From Silene conica (lineage: Eukaryota > Streptophyta > Magnoliopsida > Caryophyllales > Caryophyllaceae), in assembly GCA_029255685.2 (NCBI GenBank), contig CM055313.2:23847079-23911078 (forward strand): a stretch of DNA of 64,000 nucleotides, given 5' to 3'. Below are positions 37,106 through 50,162 of the stretch, in pieces; position 1 is the stretch's first letter; each line of letters opens with the position of its first letter. Both the position numbers and the translations under genes were made by a program. The notes beneath the pieces were generated by a model that was not told the DNA's origin, ran no database searches, and saw only the letters and a program-made list of their open reading frames with translations.

Positions 37106-37386
37106 TTACAAATGAAAAACCAAGTTGTCAAGTGCAGAAACTGAAATAATGCTTTTGGATAAACTAGGAACATAATAACAGTTATACAAACATAACTCGA
37201 ATCCACTTGGAAGCATGATCACGTATGTTCCTCTCGAGACTGCAGCAACTCGTGCTCTATTCCCGACACGCAGGTCAACCTCACCCTTGATGAGGGGTTC
37301 TTGGTTTCGGAGGCCCTGCACATGATTACATAGATGAGAACCACAGCCAGTATCTAGTACCCAAGTTCCGTAACTTGCATGGTTAA
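37106..37386 (-). other. Protease region of the Copia element
   Basis: Minus strand shows the aspartic protease active-site string WVLDTGCGSHLC near 37345. The spacer that normally precedes integrase follows (VPSLSKSIISVSALD). The LARD insertion borders it directly. Confidence 0.85.
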
Positions 37387-38539
37387 TGTAATACCCCGTA
37401 TTTTAGCCTCGGTCAACGGCAGTCAAACTGTGTTTTATACAAGTATTTCAAAGGGAATGTTTATAAAGTATTTTACATAAACTGTTATTATTTTATAAAT
37501 CGTATTTCTACGATTATTTCGTATTTCATAATCGTTTTTATATTTGACGATTATTTCATAAAATGACGTTTCATTCGTATTTCTTTAATTCTTAAGGGTA
37601 TATTTATAATTAAATATATTTCTTGTTTTTATATTTATTTCTTGTCTATACTCAAATTCCATTATTTATTTATTTATTTATTTATATATTTATTTCTTTA
37701 TTTATTTATTCAAGTCATAATCATATTAAATCATAATTTTATATATCTTTATGCTATTTTATTATAATATTTATTATTGATATTTGATATGTTATTAGTA
37801 TTTAATTTTTTAAGATGTAAAACCCCTCGCGAAAGCGGAAATATAAACATACAAAAGTACCAAAAATGCAGCGGAATTAAAACTTTTTAACAAACTAAAC
37901 AACATGCGAGAAGTCTTAAACTGAACAGAAACTGAAACTGAAATAAAACCAAAATAGATAAGTAGCAGTTCTAAGTATCACAACAAATATGTACATCAGC
38001 CTGGGATGGAACATCTCTACAGGCACCAAAACGAATTTATGAAAGTCTAAGAGTCTAGCTAGGCGATATAAGGTAAGTCATATGATGACAGCAGGATCAT
38101 CACTCGCTAGCCCTCTCGTGAACCCATCTCCAACCAGCATGTACCTACATACATGAAAACATGTACGCCACAATCAGTGGGGAGTGACTAGAGTTCTCCT
38201 AGCCACCTTTTGTGACAACACGTAACACATAAAACAATAAAGAATACTCCAACATATATCAACATGTGAAGCATAAATATCTCATCAACTGATCTCTTAC
38301 TATCATACAGACTCTAGTGCACGACTCTCAACCAACTTCATAAACCGTTAGGAAGGAGAGCCGGTTTCCCTACTGGTTGCCCAGTCGGGGGGTCTTTCAA
38401 TCCAACTATTTATGAAACCGATAAAAGAGTCATCCAATGCCTTGGATGAACAGATTACAACTCAAGCAATATATTCATTAACTTCAACATGCATATCTGA
38501 CACTGTACCAAAATCTAAGGCAAGCAGATATAACATCAA

Positions 38540-39125
38540 GCAAAGAGGTTCAGCGGTCAACTTAAGACATAACCTGATTACCAAACATTCAGCAAGTAAA
38601 AAGGTTCAGAGGCGACATCTTAACGCATAACCTAATACCAAGTTCACAATATCAAGCAAGGACTCAGAGGCGAAAACTCAACGCATGGACCGGCTATCAC
38701 TGAACACTAGACTCAGAGGCGAAAACTCAACGCATGGACTAGCATTCAATTCACTATCACAAGTAAGGAACTCAGAGGCGAAAACTCAACGCATGTTCCC
38801 CTACTACATCACAAGGTACTAAACTCAAAGGCGAAAACTCAATGCATGTTCTAGCACCAAACACCTGCACTCCAGGTAAGGTATGACAACCTGACTGCCC
38901 CGTCGTGCAGTTGCTCTACTCGTCAGACTCAGAGGCCAGCTTAAGGCATATCCTGACGCGATTACACATACATGTCTGGACTCAGAGGCGAAAACTCAAC
39001 GCATGTCCCAGACACGACAAACAGACATGTATGGAACTCAGAGGCGAAAACTCAACGCATGTTCCCATACACGACAAACAATCTACGTATTAAGTTCAGA
39101 GGCCAGCTTAAGGCATAACTTAATA
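38540..39125. repeat. Minisatellite with core ACTCAGAGGCGAAAACTCAA
   Basis: About eight copies of a 26-bp core continuing CGCATG, separated by variable spacers of about 25-40 bp. A sister version is TTCAGAGGCCAGCTTAAGGC. The array is framed by two direct copies of a GGAGAGCCGGTTTCC ... GGGGGGTCT block (near 38355 and 39220). Confidence 0.8.
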
Positions 39126-39421
39126 CGCATCCAAACAATATCATCCAAGTCTATGAACTACTCTATAGTTCTACCTTTAACTTCTAATCAACACTTAATT
39201 GACCCCGGGAACTAAGATGAGGGAGAGCCGGTTTCCTTTTCGGTTACCCGACCGGGGGGTCTCTATCCTTACTCCATTCCCGAACCCAATATAATGTTGC
39301 CCATCCTCCGGGGACCTCAAATACATGTCACGGATATACAAAACGAGTTTCGACCAAAACCGATTAACCATTTGAAAGTTACGATTAAATTACAAAACTC
39401 AAAATAGCCTACAGGGGTCCC

Positions 39422-39785
39422 CAGCCGGTCGGCAGGCAGCCGGTCGGCCGGCTGGTGACCTCCTCAGCCTTCCTTTCTTTTTCCGAAACAACAACACACG
39501 GACTCCCAGCCGGTCGGCAGGCAGCCGGTCGGCCGGCTGGGAACCCTATTCCCTAGCCTTCGCAAATAACAACCATACCCCAAATGCACTCCCAGCCGGC
39601 TGGCAGGCGGCCGGTCTGCCGGCTGGGCTCCCTTTCTACTTAGGTTTTTCGCAAACAATATACGACACAAGGGACTACCAGCCGGTCGGCCGGCTGGCAG
39701 TCCTAAGCCAAAAATCCCAAAACTCATAAAAACAAGAAATTAGCACTCCCAGCCGGTCGACCGGCGGCCGGTCGGTCGACCGGCT
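39422..39785. repeat. Five phased CAGCCGGTCGGCCGGCTGG-type palindrome blocks
   Basis: Blocks start at 39422, 39507, 39593, 39679 and 39750, so they are about 86 bp apart (the last 71). Most blocks hold two palindromes; the last is the CCGGTCGACCGG variant. The spacers are unlike each other, so this is not a simple tandem repeat. Confidence 0.85.
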
Positions 39786-42700
39786 CAGAGAGCCTGATAC
39801 GAAAAATCGCCATTTCTAAACTTCGCGATTCGACACCAAAACTTCAATAAGTACTACAAGTATGATTTGCCCAACATTTCTAATCATCCAACACTACTTT
39901 CTACCAGCAAACAAATTCCATAACAATCCTCAAACAAATTTAATAGGTATCCGTCGCAAAATGTGAAAAACTAAAAATAAGCTTATGAATACATTAAGGC
40001 ATCACCAAGCATGAATTCCTTCAAATAACACATTCCTAAGCATGTTTCTAAGTTCATTAAACATAAAACATAAACAAAATCGGAATCAAACATAAGAATC
40101 ACAACAAAAGTGCTAATATACACATAAAGGCCGAGTTATCTCATTATCGTCACCTTTCAAGCTATTCCGGCTAAAGATCCTCCTCAACCAAGTAGCTATC
40201 GATGTCCGGGTTGTCCAATCCTTCACCTACAAACACGAAAAACGGGTTTAAGAACATAAAAACGGAATTTATGTAAAACAGGCCAGATTTCGAAATGAAG
40301 GGATTGAGAAACGGAAGTGATAGATGGCTTGGAAATTGAATGAGGATTCCGAAAATGATATTTTTACCTTGATTTGATCGATGGATGATGAAGAAAAGAT
40401 CAAAAGAAGAAGATGTTTATGGAGGTTTTTGTAGAAATATGGTTTACAGTGGAAATGTTGTGAAGGAGATGAATTATGACGACTTAAGGGTTTTTAGGGA
40501 TTTAAGTAGTTGTCCTTTCCGTATTATGAAACGGGTTAGGAAATTAGAACGGGTATTTGAGTTACGAGTTTAAGCTTTACCAAGTTTGTATTCGTCTTAA
40601 GGACTTAAGGTTCTTAAGACGGATCTTACTTTTAATTTAAAATCAATTAAAATAAATTATTAAATTATTATTTTATTACTTAAAATAATTAAAAATGCTT
40701 AAATAGATTTTTACGAAAATACGGGATGTTACATAAGATATCGGTTAAGTGTTTATACGTTATGAATGAAGCTTTGAGTGCGGGTATTTAGTTGTCGAGT
40801 CTCGTTCTAATCGTCCTATAAGGTCTAGGAATGCGTGCTAGAGTATCACTTGGGCCTCGAGATGCGTGTCAAGGTTGTACTAGCCCAACTCGACACAACA
40901 GTCCACACGCACAACCTCAACAATTTCTATCTGCCTCTCTACATAAAAGGGTCTCGAAACCCTAACCCTAACCCTACAACGCCTCACACCTCCACATAAA
41001 CTCACTGCCGCCACATCATAGAACAAGGAAGAGGGGTTACACGGTGGTTTAAGGTTGTCGTTGGTGGTTCGTTTTGCGTCTGAAAGTGAGTACACGCAAC
41101 CTTCTCTCTGTTTTCCAGTTTTATAGTTTAGTTTCAATTCGTGATTTTCAATTCTTAATCATAGTGTTGGTTTTGATTTTTCGTATATTAATGATCTATG
41201 ATGTTAGAAGATGTATCTTGACCATAGTCGTGCCACCTTTGACCGCCTAGGACCACTAGTCACGACCGTTTTTGTGGCCTGTTCAGATCACGTTTTTTTT
41301 GTTTCGAAACAGAGTCACGAGCAGGTGTGTTTAGGCCGTAATTCGATTTAGTTTCTGGTCATGGCTGTTCTGGGTGTTAAGGTACTTGTATTGGTGGTAG
41401 TCGGGGTGCTTGGGTGGTGGTTTATGGTGTGTTGTGGACTTGTGGTGGTGTTATAGTGGCTTTCGTTTTGGGTGGTCTGCAGCGGTAGTATGGACTGCTG
41501 CTGTTCGCGGGTTGGGGCAGGAGTTTTTGAGCGGCTGTTCCAGGGGTTTGAGATGGTGTCAATGGCTGGAGTTTTCACCGGGGGCTCGAGGGTGGTGTGA
41601 GGTATCTAGGGTGGTGACTGGTTGTGGTTATGGCGGTGTTAGGAAGTAGTAGGGGCTGGTTATAGAATGGGGGTAAGACAAGTGCGGGGAAAGGGCTGTA
41701 CATGTCGGTTTCTGGTAGGGTGTTTGTGACTGGTATCGAGGGTTGTCGGGGACGAGTCAGGGGTTATGGGTGGTGCCAATGGATGCACCATGGTGCATTG
41801 GTGGCAGCCACTGTGGATTGGTGGTGGTGTAGGCACGACTAGGGTGGTTGATAGGGCCGTGACTAGGGGCTCTCAGGGGGACTTGGTGTCGAGGGGTCTG
41901 AAAGTCTGAAGGGATGTTTTGCGTGATTTATTTGTTGGTTGTTGTTATTGTCTTGTTATGATTGGTGTATCATTACCATTATTATTAATATTATTATTAC
42001 AATTTTATGTTTATGTTGATGTTAATGCTTTAATGATATTAGTATTAAAGTTATTAATAATTATTATTAGTAGTATTAATCATGTTTTGGTAATTAGTCT
42101 AATTGTTATGGTTGTAGTTATTCGTGACTATATTGTTGTGACATTGAATTACTAATACTCGATTAATTGACCATAAGCTATTTTGGCAAGTCTATATTTA
42201 GTAAGTTTTAATTAATTAGTCATAGTCGGTTAATGATTGAACGCTATATTTTAGTAAGTATTATTTTTAGTAAGTCCTATATTTAGTAAGTGCCATTTTT
42301 AGTAAGCTTATATTAGTTGGTAGTAATTGGCTTGTGAATAGAATTTGATGCAATTAATATTTGTAGGATTTGAAATTGAGGAGGAACTTTACTAGACGGT
42401 GATTGCCATTTGCAGATTTGCTACTCCAGGTAGGATACACTGACCTTACACTCTATGATGTGTAATGAATGGATGTGGTATTGTGTGTTATGGATGCTGA
42501 GTATGATTGATATGAAAATAATATTAGTTGGATTGATTGTGGATTATTGGTAATGGCATGAGCATTTCATTATTTGATAACATGATTGAGAAATTATATC
42601 GTTGCATTCATGAGCATAGCATATGCATTGGTTATTGAGAAAATTATGGTCAGATATTGTTCTGATATAAAGCCCAAGGTGGTTCTGCAGACCAGGCCTG

Positions 42701-42877
42701 GTGTCTTATCAGCTATTGAGCTGGTGTTCGGTGACGACCGATTATAGTCTGCCGGGAGGTTCGGTATGGCTTGGTGCACGGGTATGAGTTTGAGATTGAG
42801 ATTGAGATTGAGCTCGAGCATGTCATGTCATTTGCATATCATTTAACTGTTGCATTATAATTATTGTGTTACCCTAC

Positions 42878-42893
42878 TCAACCGCGAGGTTGA
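42878..42893. other. TCAACC-GCGA-GGTTGA hairpin in the LARD LTR
   Basis: A 6-bp stem with a GCGA loop (GNRA type if transcribed). Equivalent hairpins lie at 50976-50991, 49819-49834 (TCGT loop) and 27280-27295 (minus strand). Confidence 0.7.
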
Positions 42894-43141
42894 CAGTGTA
42901 TTCGTGTACACCTACGATGATCCGGAATGGGGAGTAGAATCTACAGGTCAGTGACAGATGAGCTAGGAGCTGGGGCAGGAATGTGAGATGCATACATTGG
43001 ACCGACTTAGTACTATATCACTTCTAGCGGAGTCATCATTTGTATTTTGTTTTTCCACAATGTAATATTTGTAATAATCAAAGCTTAAATTTTATCAGTT
43101 TTATATAAAGTACTGTGGTCGTTTTACTTGTTATTTACTAC

Positions 43142-43156
43142 CTCGGACTTTCCGAG
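43142..43156. other. CTCGG-CCGAG hairpin upstream of GATGGTAACA in the LARD LTR
   Basis: Stem of 5 bp. Counterparts are at 51240-51254, at 50084-50097 (loop GAAA), and at 26179-26193, where the stem is CCTGG/CCAGG on the minus strand. Confidence 0.7.
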
Positions 43157-43222
43157 ATGGTAACAGCTCTATTTATTTGAGAATGTCTTGCTAAAGGCTC
43201 TTAAATAAATGTGAGTGTTACA

Positions 43223-46159
43223 AAGTGGTATCAGAGGGAACGATCCTCAAGCCTAAACCAAATGAAAAATAATGAACGTAGAAAGAGTCTAATAAAATGA
43301 ACCCCAGGTTAGTAACTGTTAGGAGCCCCAGGATTGGGATGAGTCAGGGGCCCCCTCAAACCAAGCCACTGGCCCTTTTAGTCTAACCTGGGAACCATTG
43401 AGTGATACAGAGAGTGGGTAGTAACAATAATAAAGGATCAGACCTTGCCTATGTTGTGCTAACATTCTTGCAGTTGAAGAATGAGGTAAGTGATAATGTG
43501 AATTATGGATGTGATGGGCATTAGAAGATTATGACTAATATGGAAATGTTGATTGATCGAAATGATTGATTTTGAATTTTAATGAGTATGGATGATGTAT
43601 ATTTATTGAGCAATAGTTGGAGTGATATGATCATATGATTTCGGTGTTTTGAAATGTTCATACGGTTATCTGGTATTTAAATGATTATCGTATTATATGA
43701 TGTTGATGTTTAACTCCTGGTATGGATGGGTAATTCTATTGATCTTATGGTTATATGTTATAGCAAACCCTGTCTAGTGATATGCGGAATATGTTGCCCT
43801 AAGTCATGAATGTTATATAGATATGTGTTGCATATATAGTACTTAGAACATTATGCCTATATACGCACTTAAATTCGTTATAAAGTTAGTAACCAATAAT
43901 GGACATCTTGGTACCTCCTAGTTATGTATATTTTCGTACCCTAATAAGTTGTGTTGGCACGATGATAGAAACAAATGCATTGTCTATACATACATGATTA
44001 TTGAGTTATTTAGTTGACTTTATTTTCGGTTTCGCAATCTTTACCGTTTTCTATATGGCAAGTACATGGTAATATGGTGCAATGTGATTCCAATGCTCCA
44101 AATGATACGTCAACATGTTTTAGAGAAGGAGTTGTTGTGTACAAATGTGACAATGTGAAGCAATTTTCTTGCGGAACCAAAATTGTAATAGAATTTCCAG
44201 AATGTTATCTTGTTAGTACGGACTGTCATTTAAAATGTGTTCTCTATATGTATATGAAGATTTTATGTGTGATAGCCTTCCGAATTAGCTTTTCAATGTT
44301 GTTGGTTTCATGTTAATACGAGTCAATTTTGCGAAAAAGAAATATTTTAGTTGACAGTGGTCAGATTGTTACTGCACAGTTCTATTTTGACCCATGTTTT
44401 GGTAAAGGAAATCATATAAAACGTGTTTATTGTTTATGCATATTTCCAACTCCATTGCTTAGAATATTCATTCATGTTTTCAAAATGATAAGCCACGTAA
44501 AATCTTAATGAGTCGTTATGTAATAGTGATTTTTGCAAGTTGCCCAAATTTTCTGTCTAAGTGCTATAAAGTTTTTGTTCAGACTAACTGAGTTGTAAAA
44601 TTTGTTATAATAATTTCCTTAAGCTTTGCAATTTATTTCTTTTCCCATAATTAGTTATCTCTTTATATTTTCTAAAAACTATAATAGCTCACAAAATAGC
44701 AAAGCGATTATTTAATTTATAATTTTTGAAAGTTGTAACATGATGGTTGAATTGTTAAAATTGTAACTTATGCAAGTTTACTATATAAAAGTTTAATTAA
44801 ATATGAATTATGTGACGTAACTATGTAATATTCTGGCATGACATTAGTAGCATGAACAGTAGGCATATGATATGGATATGAACTTTATTATATGATAGTA
44901 TAACCTTACTTATTTTGGTGAGTTTTATATAAAGTTGGTTTTATTTATACCGACACTATTGTTAAGCCACAAGGTGAATTACGCATTGTTCTGTTTAAAT
45001 CTGATCACTATATATATTGAATTAGTAATTTGGTTGACATGTGAAGTGTGGGAATGCTAGTTTTGTTTTCGATCTGTAACTTGTAAAATCGTCAGTGATT
45101 CGTGTTTATAAACTGCCATTAATTATAATTTCATCGTTTTGAAAGTTCAAAATGTTTTCAAGGTGATAATCCATGTTAAAGCTGATGTTTGATAATTATG
45201 GTATTTACTTTGCAACATAACAGAACCTGTAGCTATATGTTGATGAAATTTTGCGTGAATACGAAATTGTTCCACATGATATCAATCTCTTATGTTGCAA
45301 GTTATATTTTTTACTAGTTTTTATGACAAATGATGTAATGTGAGTGGATGAGAAGTGTACCTAAATGATTTTAACCCATTTATATCAAGAATTGCTAAGT
45401 TGTCTTGTTAGTCTAAGATTGATGTATATCCCGTGAAATAAGTCAATGCTCTGTGTTAATTACGTTGGTTAAATTTTGCTTTATGCCTTTTCTAGAATAT
45501 GATTTTGCTTCTATAATACGATTATGAGAATAAAATGTTTTAATTTGGCAATTATGAACTATGAGTTACCTGATTGTCTACCTCGATGTAAATGTGTTAA
45601 TTTTATGTCAAATTTTCCAAGGGTATAGATGTTGGTTACCTTGATTTTATTTTATTGCGTAGCATGAAGTTGACAAATATGTTTTGTTGTTTTAAAAGTC
45701 GGATGCTAGTTGCCAGTATAGAGCACTTAACTTATCAGATGACTCTTGACTGTTGATTCGGTGATTTTCTTGAGCAATGAATGTGGAATTTATAATGGGG
45801 TTACGGGGACGTAACCATGTTGTAAGGAGGATAGGATTGTAAAATCTAGATGGTTTACGATCTAGCTAATTGGTATGTTATGTTTGGCTGTCTGAGATTG
45901 ACCATGCATGGAGTCTGCTGTTTAATTTGTTATGTTGTGGTCAATGTTGCGGTTCTTTAAGTGTCATATACTTTTGTCGTATGTTAAACTTTGGGGACAA
46001 AGTTTCTTAAGGGAGATAGAATGTAACACTTCGCGTTTTAGAGCTTATGTATATATGTACTACTTGCGTTTGTCTTATGCTTATGGGGTATTTTGTTGTC
46101 GTTACGGGGTTTACGGGGTGGCGAACTTCGGGACGAAGTTCATTTTAAGGAGGGAAGAC
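43223..46159 (+). other. Non-coding interior of the LARD
   Basis: Begins with the PBS TGGTATCAGAG (43226-43236), complementary to the 3' end of initiator tRNA-Met. It ends with the purine tract AAGGAGGGAAGA just before the 3' LTR. Between them no frame longer than about 100 codons and no gag or pol motif is seen; the sequence is AT-rich and unique within the window. Confidence 0.85.
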
Positions 46160-47917
46160 TGTAATACCCCGTATTTTAGCCTCGGTCAACGGCAGTCAAA
46201 CTGTGTTTTATACAAGTATTTCAAAGGGAATGTTTATAAAGTATTTTACATAAACTTTTATTATTTTATAAATCGTATTTCTACGATTATTTCGTATTTC
46301 ATAATCGTTTTTATATTTGACGATTATTTCATAAAATGACGTTTCAGTCGTATTTCTTTAATTCTTAAGGGTATATTTATAATTAAATATATTTCTTGTT
46401 TTTATATTTATTTCTTGTCTATACTCAAATTCCATTATTTATTTATTTATTTATTTATTTATATATTTATTTCTTTATTTATTTATTCAAGTCATAATCA
46501 TATTAAATCATAATTTTATATATCTTTATGCTATTTTATTATAATATTTATTATTGATATTTGATATGTTATTAGTATTTAATTGTTTAAGATATCGGTT
46601 AAGTGTTTATACGTTATGAATGAAGCTTTGAGTGCGGGTATTTAGTTGTCGAGTCTCGTTCTAATCGTGCTATAAGGTCTAGGAATGCGTGCTAGAGTAT
46701 CACTTGGGCCTCGAGATGCGTGTCAAGGTTGTACTAGCCCAACTCGACACAACAGTCCACACGCACAACCTCAACAATTTTTATCTGCCTCTCTACATAA
46801 AAGGGTCTCGAAACCCTAACCCTAACCCTACAACGCCTCACACTTCCACATAAACTCACTGCCGCCACATCATAGAACAGGGAAGAGGGGTTACACGGTG
46901 GTTTAAGGTTGTCGTTGGTGGTTCATTTTGCGTGTGAAAGTGAGTACACGCAACCTTCTCTCTGTTTTCCAGTTTTATAGTTTAGTTTCAATTCGTGATT
47001 TTCAATTCTTAATCATAGTGTTGGTTTTGATTTTTCGTATATTAATGATCTATGATGTTAGAAGATGTATCTTGACCATAGTCGTGCCACCTTTGACCGC
47101 CTAGGACCACTAGTCACGGCCGTTTTTGTGGCCTGTTCAGATCACGTTTTTTTGTTTCGAAACAGAGTCACGAGCAGGTGTGTTTAAGCCTTAATTCGAT
47201 TTAGTTTCTGGTCATGGCTGTTCTGGGTGTTAAGGTACTTGTATTGGTGGTAGTCGGGGTGCTTGGGTGGTGGTTTATGGTGTGTTGTGGACTTGTGGTG
47301 GTGTTATAGTGGCTTTCGTTTTGGGTGGTCTGCAGCGGTAGTATGGACTGCTGCTGTTCGCGGGTTGGGGCAGGAGTTTTTGAGCGGCTGTTCCAGGGGT
47401 TTGAGATGGTGTCAATGGCTGGAGTTTTCACCGGGGGCTCGAGGGTGGTGTGAGGTATCTAGGGTGGTGATTGGTTGTGGTTATGGCGGTGTTAGGAAGT
47501 AGTAGGGGCTGGTTATAGAAGGGGGTAAGACAAGTGCGGGGAAAGGGCTGTACATGTCGGTTTCTGGTAGGGTGTTTGTGACTGGTATCGAGGGTTGTCG
47601 GGGACGAGTCAGGGGTTGTGGGTGGTGTCAATGGATGCACCATGGTGCATTGGTGGCAGCCACCGTGGATTGGTGGTGGTGTAGGCACGGCTAGGGTGGT
47701 TGATAGAGCCGTGACTAGTTGCTGTCAGGGGGACTTGGTGTCGAGGGGTCTGAAAGTCTGAAGGGCTGTTTTGCGTGATTTCTTTGTTGGTTGTTGTTAT
47801 TGTCTTGTTATTATTGGTGTATCATTACCATTATTATTAATATTATTATTACAATTTTATGTTTATGTTGATGTTAATGCTTTGATGATATTAGTATTAA
47901 AGTTATTAATAATTATT

Positions 47918-49076
47918 TGTAATACTCCGTATTTATTATGTTTTATTATATTTTATTTTTGATATTTAATATTTATTTGGACGTGTTAATAGTTTTTTTT
48001 TAATGTTCGTATTGGATAATTAATTTATCCAATAAGTGTGTTATTGTAATACCCCGTCTTTTATAATATTTATTACTTATAATTGTCATGTCAATAGTGT
48101 TTGAACGTTATTGATATTCGATAAGTAAATTATCGAAGGGTATCCTTTACATGTCGCTAGTGGGGTTCGAACTTGAGACCTTTGGGCCATAGTTGTGGGC
48201 CTTGAGTATTGAGCACATCACGTACAACATCAGCCCACAACTTCTAAAACAATTCACGCTCAAATTCACACTCAACGCTCAAAGGGACCCCTCATGCCGC
48301 CATATATCACTCAACATTCTAACCTAATCTACCCTATTCTACACTCAACCAATACCCGACTTTTACAGCCGCCACCACAAAGAGAAGAATGGAGGTTTGT
48401 ACGACAAAAATACGTGGGGCTAGGGCAGTTCGAATCGGTCGTGAATCAGGTATGTTCATCTCTGTGTCGGGTGTTTGCGTGTAGTTTTGTGTTCGAATTC
48501 GAAGGTAGTTCATCTTTAATCTCAACATATACTAACACGAGTTGCTGGTGGTAGTCGGGGTAGAGTTTAGGCTGGTTGTCCCGGTGGTGCACAGTCAGTA
48601 GGGTCGGTGTATTTGAAGACGGTTGTACTCTCGGTTCTGTCACAAGTGTTGTGTTTATGCGTGGTACATGGGTGTTTTGGGGTGGTGCCACCGTCGACTC
48701 GGGGGAGGTGGACGCGGTGGTACCACTACGTGCTTATGGGCCTGGCGTCAGGGGGTTATGGTGGTGGTTATAGGTGGTGTCGGAGGGGGTTGACAGTTGT
48801 GTCGATAGGGCTTTAGTGCAGACGGGTTAAGGTGTTTGGGGTGGGGAACCAGGCCTGGTTTGGGCTCTGGTTCACCTCGCCGACGGTCGACAAAGGAGTT
48901 GTTAGGCGTCGTGGTGGTAGCAGGCAGTTGTGGGTACTGGGTATGGTGGTTGCTAGTGGTCGTAGTGGTGTTACACGGTTGTGGTGGGGATCTGTTTTGC
49001 GGGTTTGGCGTGTCGGGTAGGGGGGCTGTTGTACGTTTTGCGTTTTTTTTTTTATTATGGGTCTTATAGGTAGTTG

Positions 49077-49120
<44 letters not shown>

Positions 49121-50162
49121 ATTATAGTAGTGGTAGTAGGAGTAGCGTGATAATTGTTAATTGGTACTTGTTGAAGGTTTTATGAGTCGGGGGAACTTCC
49201 TTATTAAGAAAGTTACTATTTCGGGAAAATTTCCATTTTAGGAAACTTTCCACTTCTAGAAGGTTACTACTTATAGTAAGTATGAGTTGACTTAAGGGGG
49301 TTTGGGAAGTTTATTAATTCGTTATGTATACATGTTTAGGTGACGGGTTTCGCGTGGAATACTTCTAGCAAGCTTGTGATTGACTGTGCTTCTACAATTT
49401 GAGGTAGGGGAATACTGTATGCCTGTTGATGAGTTATTTGATTATTAATCGTTGGTAACAATGTTCATCTTATTATATTGAATGAATGATATATTGCTTT
49501 ATTTGATTGAATAATTATGTGACACGATACGATGTGACGAATAATGGGTATTGCGATATGGAGCGGAGTAATTGGGTCTTGTGACTGGTGTGGAGTAAAT
49601 TGGGTCTTGTGACTGGTGTGGAGTATATTGGGTCTTGTGATTGGTGTGGAGGTAATGGGTCTTGTGATCGGTGCGGAGTTTATTTGGCGTTGGATCGATG
49701 CGGAGTTTATTTGGCGTTGGATCAGTGCGGAGTTTATTTGGTGTTGGATCGGTGCGGAGTTAAGGGATGATTGATCCCAATATTTATATAATAATGTTTA
49801 TTGTTTATTTTCCTCTACTCAACCTCGTGGTTGACCCTGTGTATTCGTGATCACATGTGATGAACCAGTTTATTGGGGAGCAGATTTTCAGGTGGCTGAG
49901 ACTATGGGAAGCTGTGGGAGGAGAGAGCTTGGATCCGGACCAGACTAGAGTCTAGATCATCATAGTCATTTAGCATGAGTTGTACTTACTTTTCATAAGA
50001 TAGTTTTACTACAGTTGTAAGAGCATGCTATGGAGTTTAACTTTTAATTAAAGTACTGTTTATCTTTCCTTCGTATCTACTGCCTCGGGAAACCGAGATG
50101 GTAACACCCTAATTTATCTGGGGAGTCCTAGTACAGGCCCTTAAATAAATAGGGGTGTTACA
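47918..50162 (+). mobile_element. Solo LTR of a third family inside the LARD 3' LTR (2,245 bp)
   Basis: Target duplication TTATT (47913-47917, 50163-50167). It reads TGTAATACTCCG ... GGGGTGTTACA. The empty site is seen in the 5' LTR near 42061. A second TGTAATACCCCG start-like string lies at about 48045, hinting at a repeated start or an older insertion. The interior has a GTGG-rich tract, a (TTA)n run (about 49079-49118) and a minisatellite (49555-49765). Confidence 0.88.
49555..49765. repeat. Minisatellite of about 30 bp in the third solo LTR
   Basis: About seven units. The first half has GTGTGGAGTAAATTGGGTCT-like units with CTTGTGACTG. The second half has GTGCGGAGTTTATTTGGCGT-like units with TGGATCG. 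Confidence 0.8.

Larger units (their letters stand above)
37816..40733 (-). mobile_element. Solo LTR of another family inside the LARD 5' LTR (2,918 bp)
   Basis: Target duplication TAAGA (37811-37815, 40734-40738). Minus strand reads TGTAACATCCCGTATTTTCG ... GGGGTTTTACA. There is no internal region. The empty site is seen in the LARD 3' LTR near 46585. It carries a minisatellite (38540-39125) and five CpG-rich palindrome blocks (39422-39785). Being absent from the sister LTR, it arrived after the LARD. Confidence 0.9.
37387..43222 (+). repeat. 5' LTR of the LARD (interrupted)
   Basis: Two parts, 37387-37815 and 40739-43222, separated by a solo LTR and its duplicated TAAGA. It contains a (TTTA)n run near 37665-37705, an AAACCCTAACCCTAACCC block near 40958-40977, and a very G/T-rich GTGG tract (41340-41900). 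Open stretches on either strand of that tract come from base composition. Confidence 0.9.

Noticed and set aside
38540-39125. CRISPR-like array of 26-bp cores with spacers
   Set aside because: Plant nuclear context, degenerate cores, spacers of uneven length and no cas genes; it sits inside a solo LTR.
41340-41900. Open stretches on both strands, repeated at 47201-47690
   Set aside because: They occur in the GTGG-rich tract of the LARD LTRs; identical because the LTRs are identical, not through coding constraint.
43223-46159. Possible gene inside the LARD (about 100-codon frames near 44014 and 45932)
   Set aside because: AT-rich with no motif; the second frame runs into the LTR. Better read as non-coding interior.
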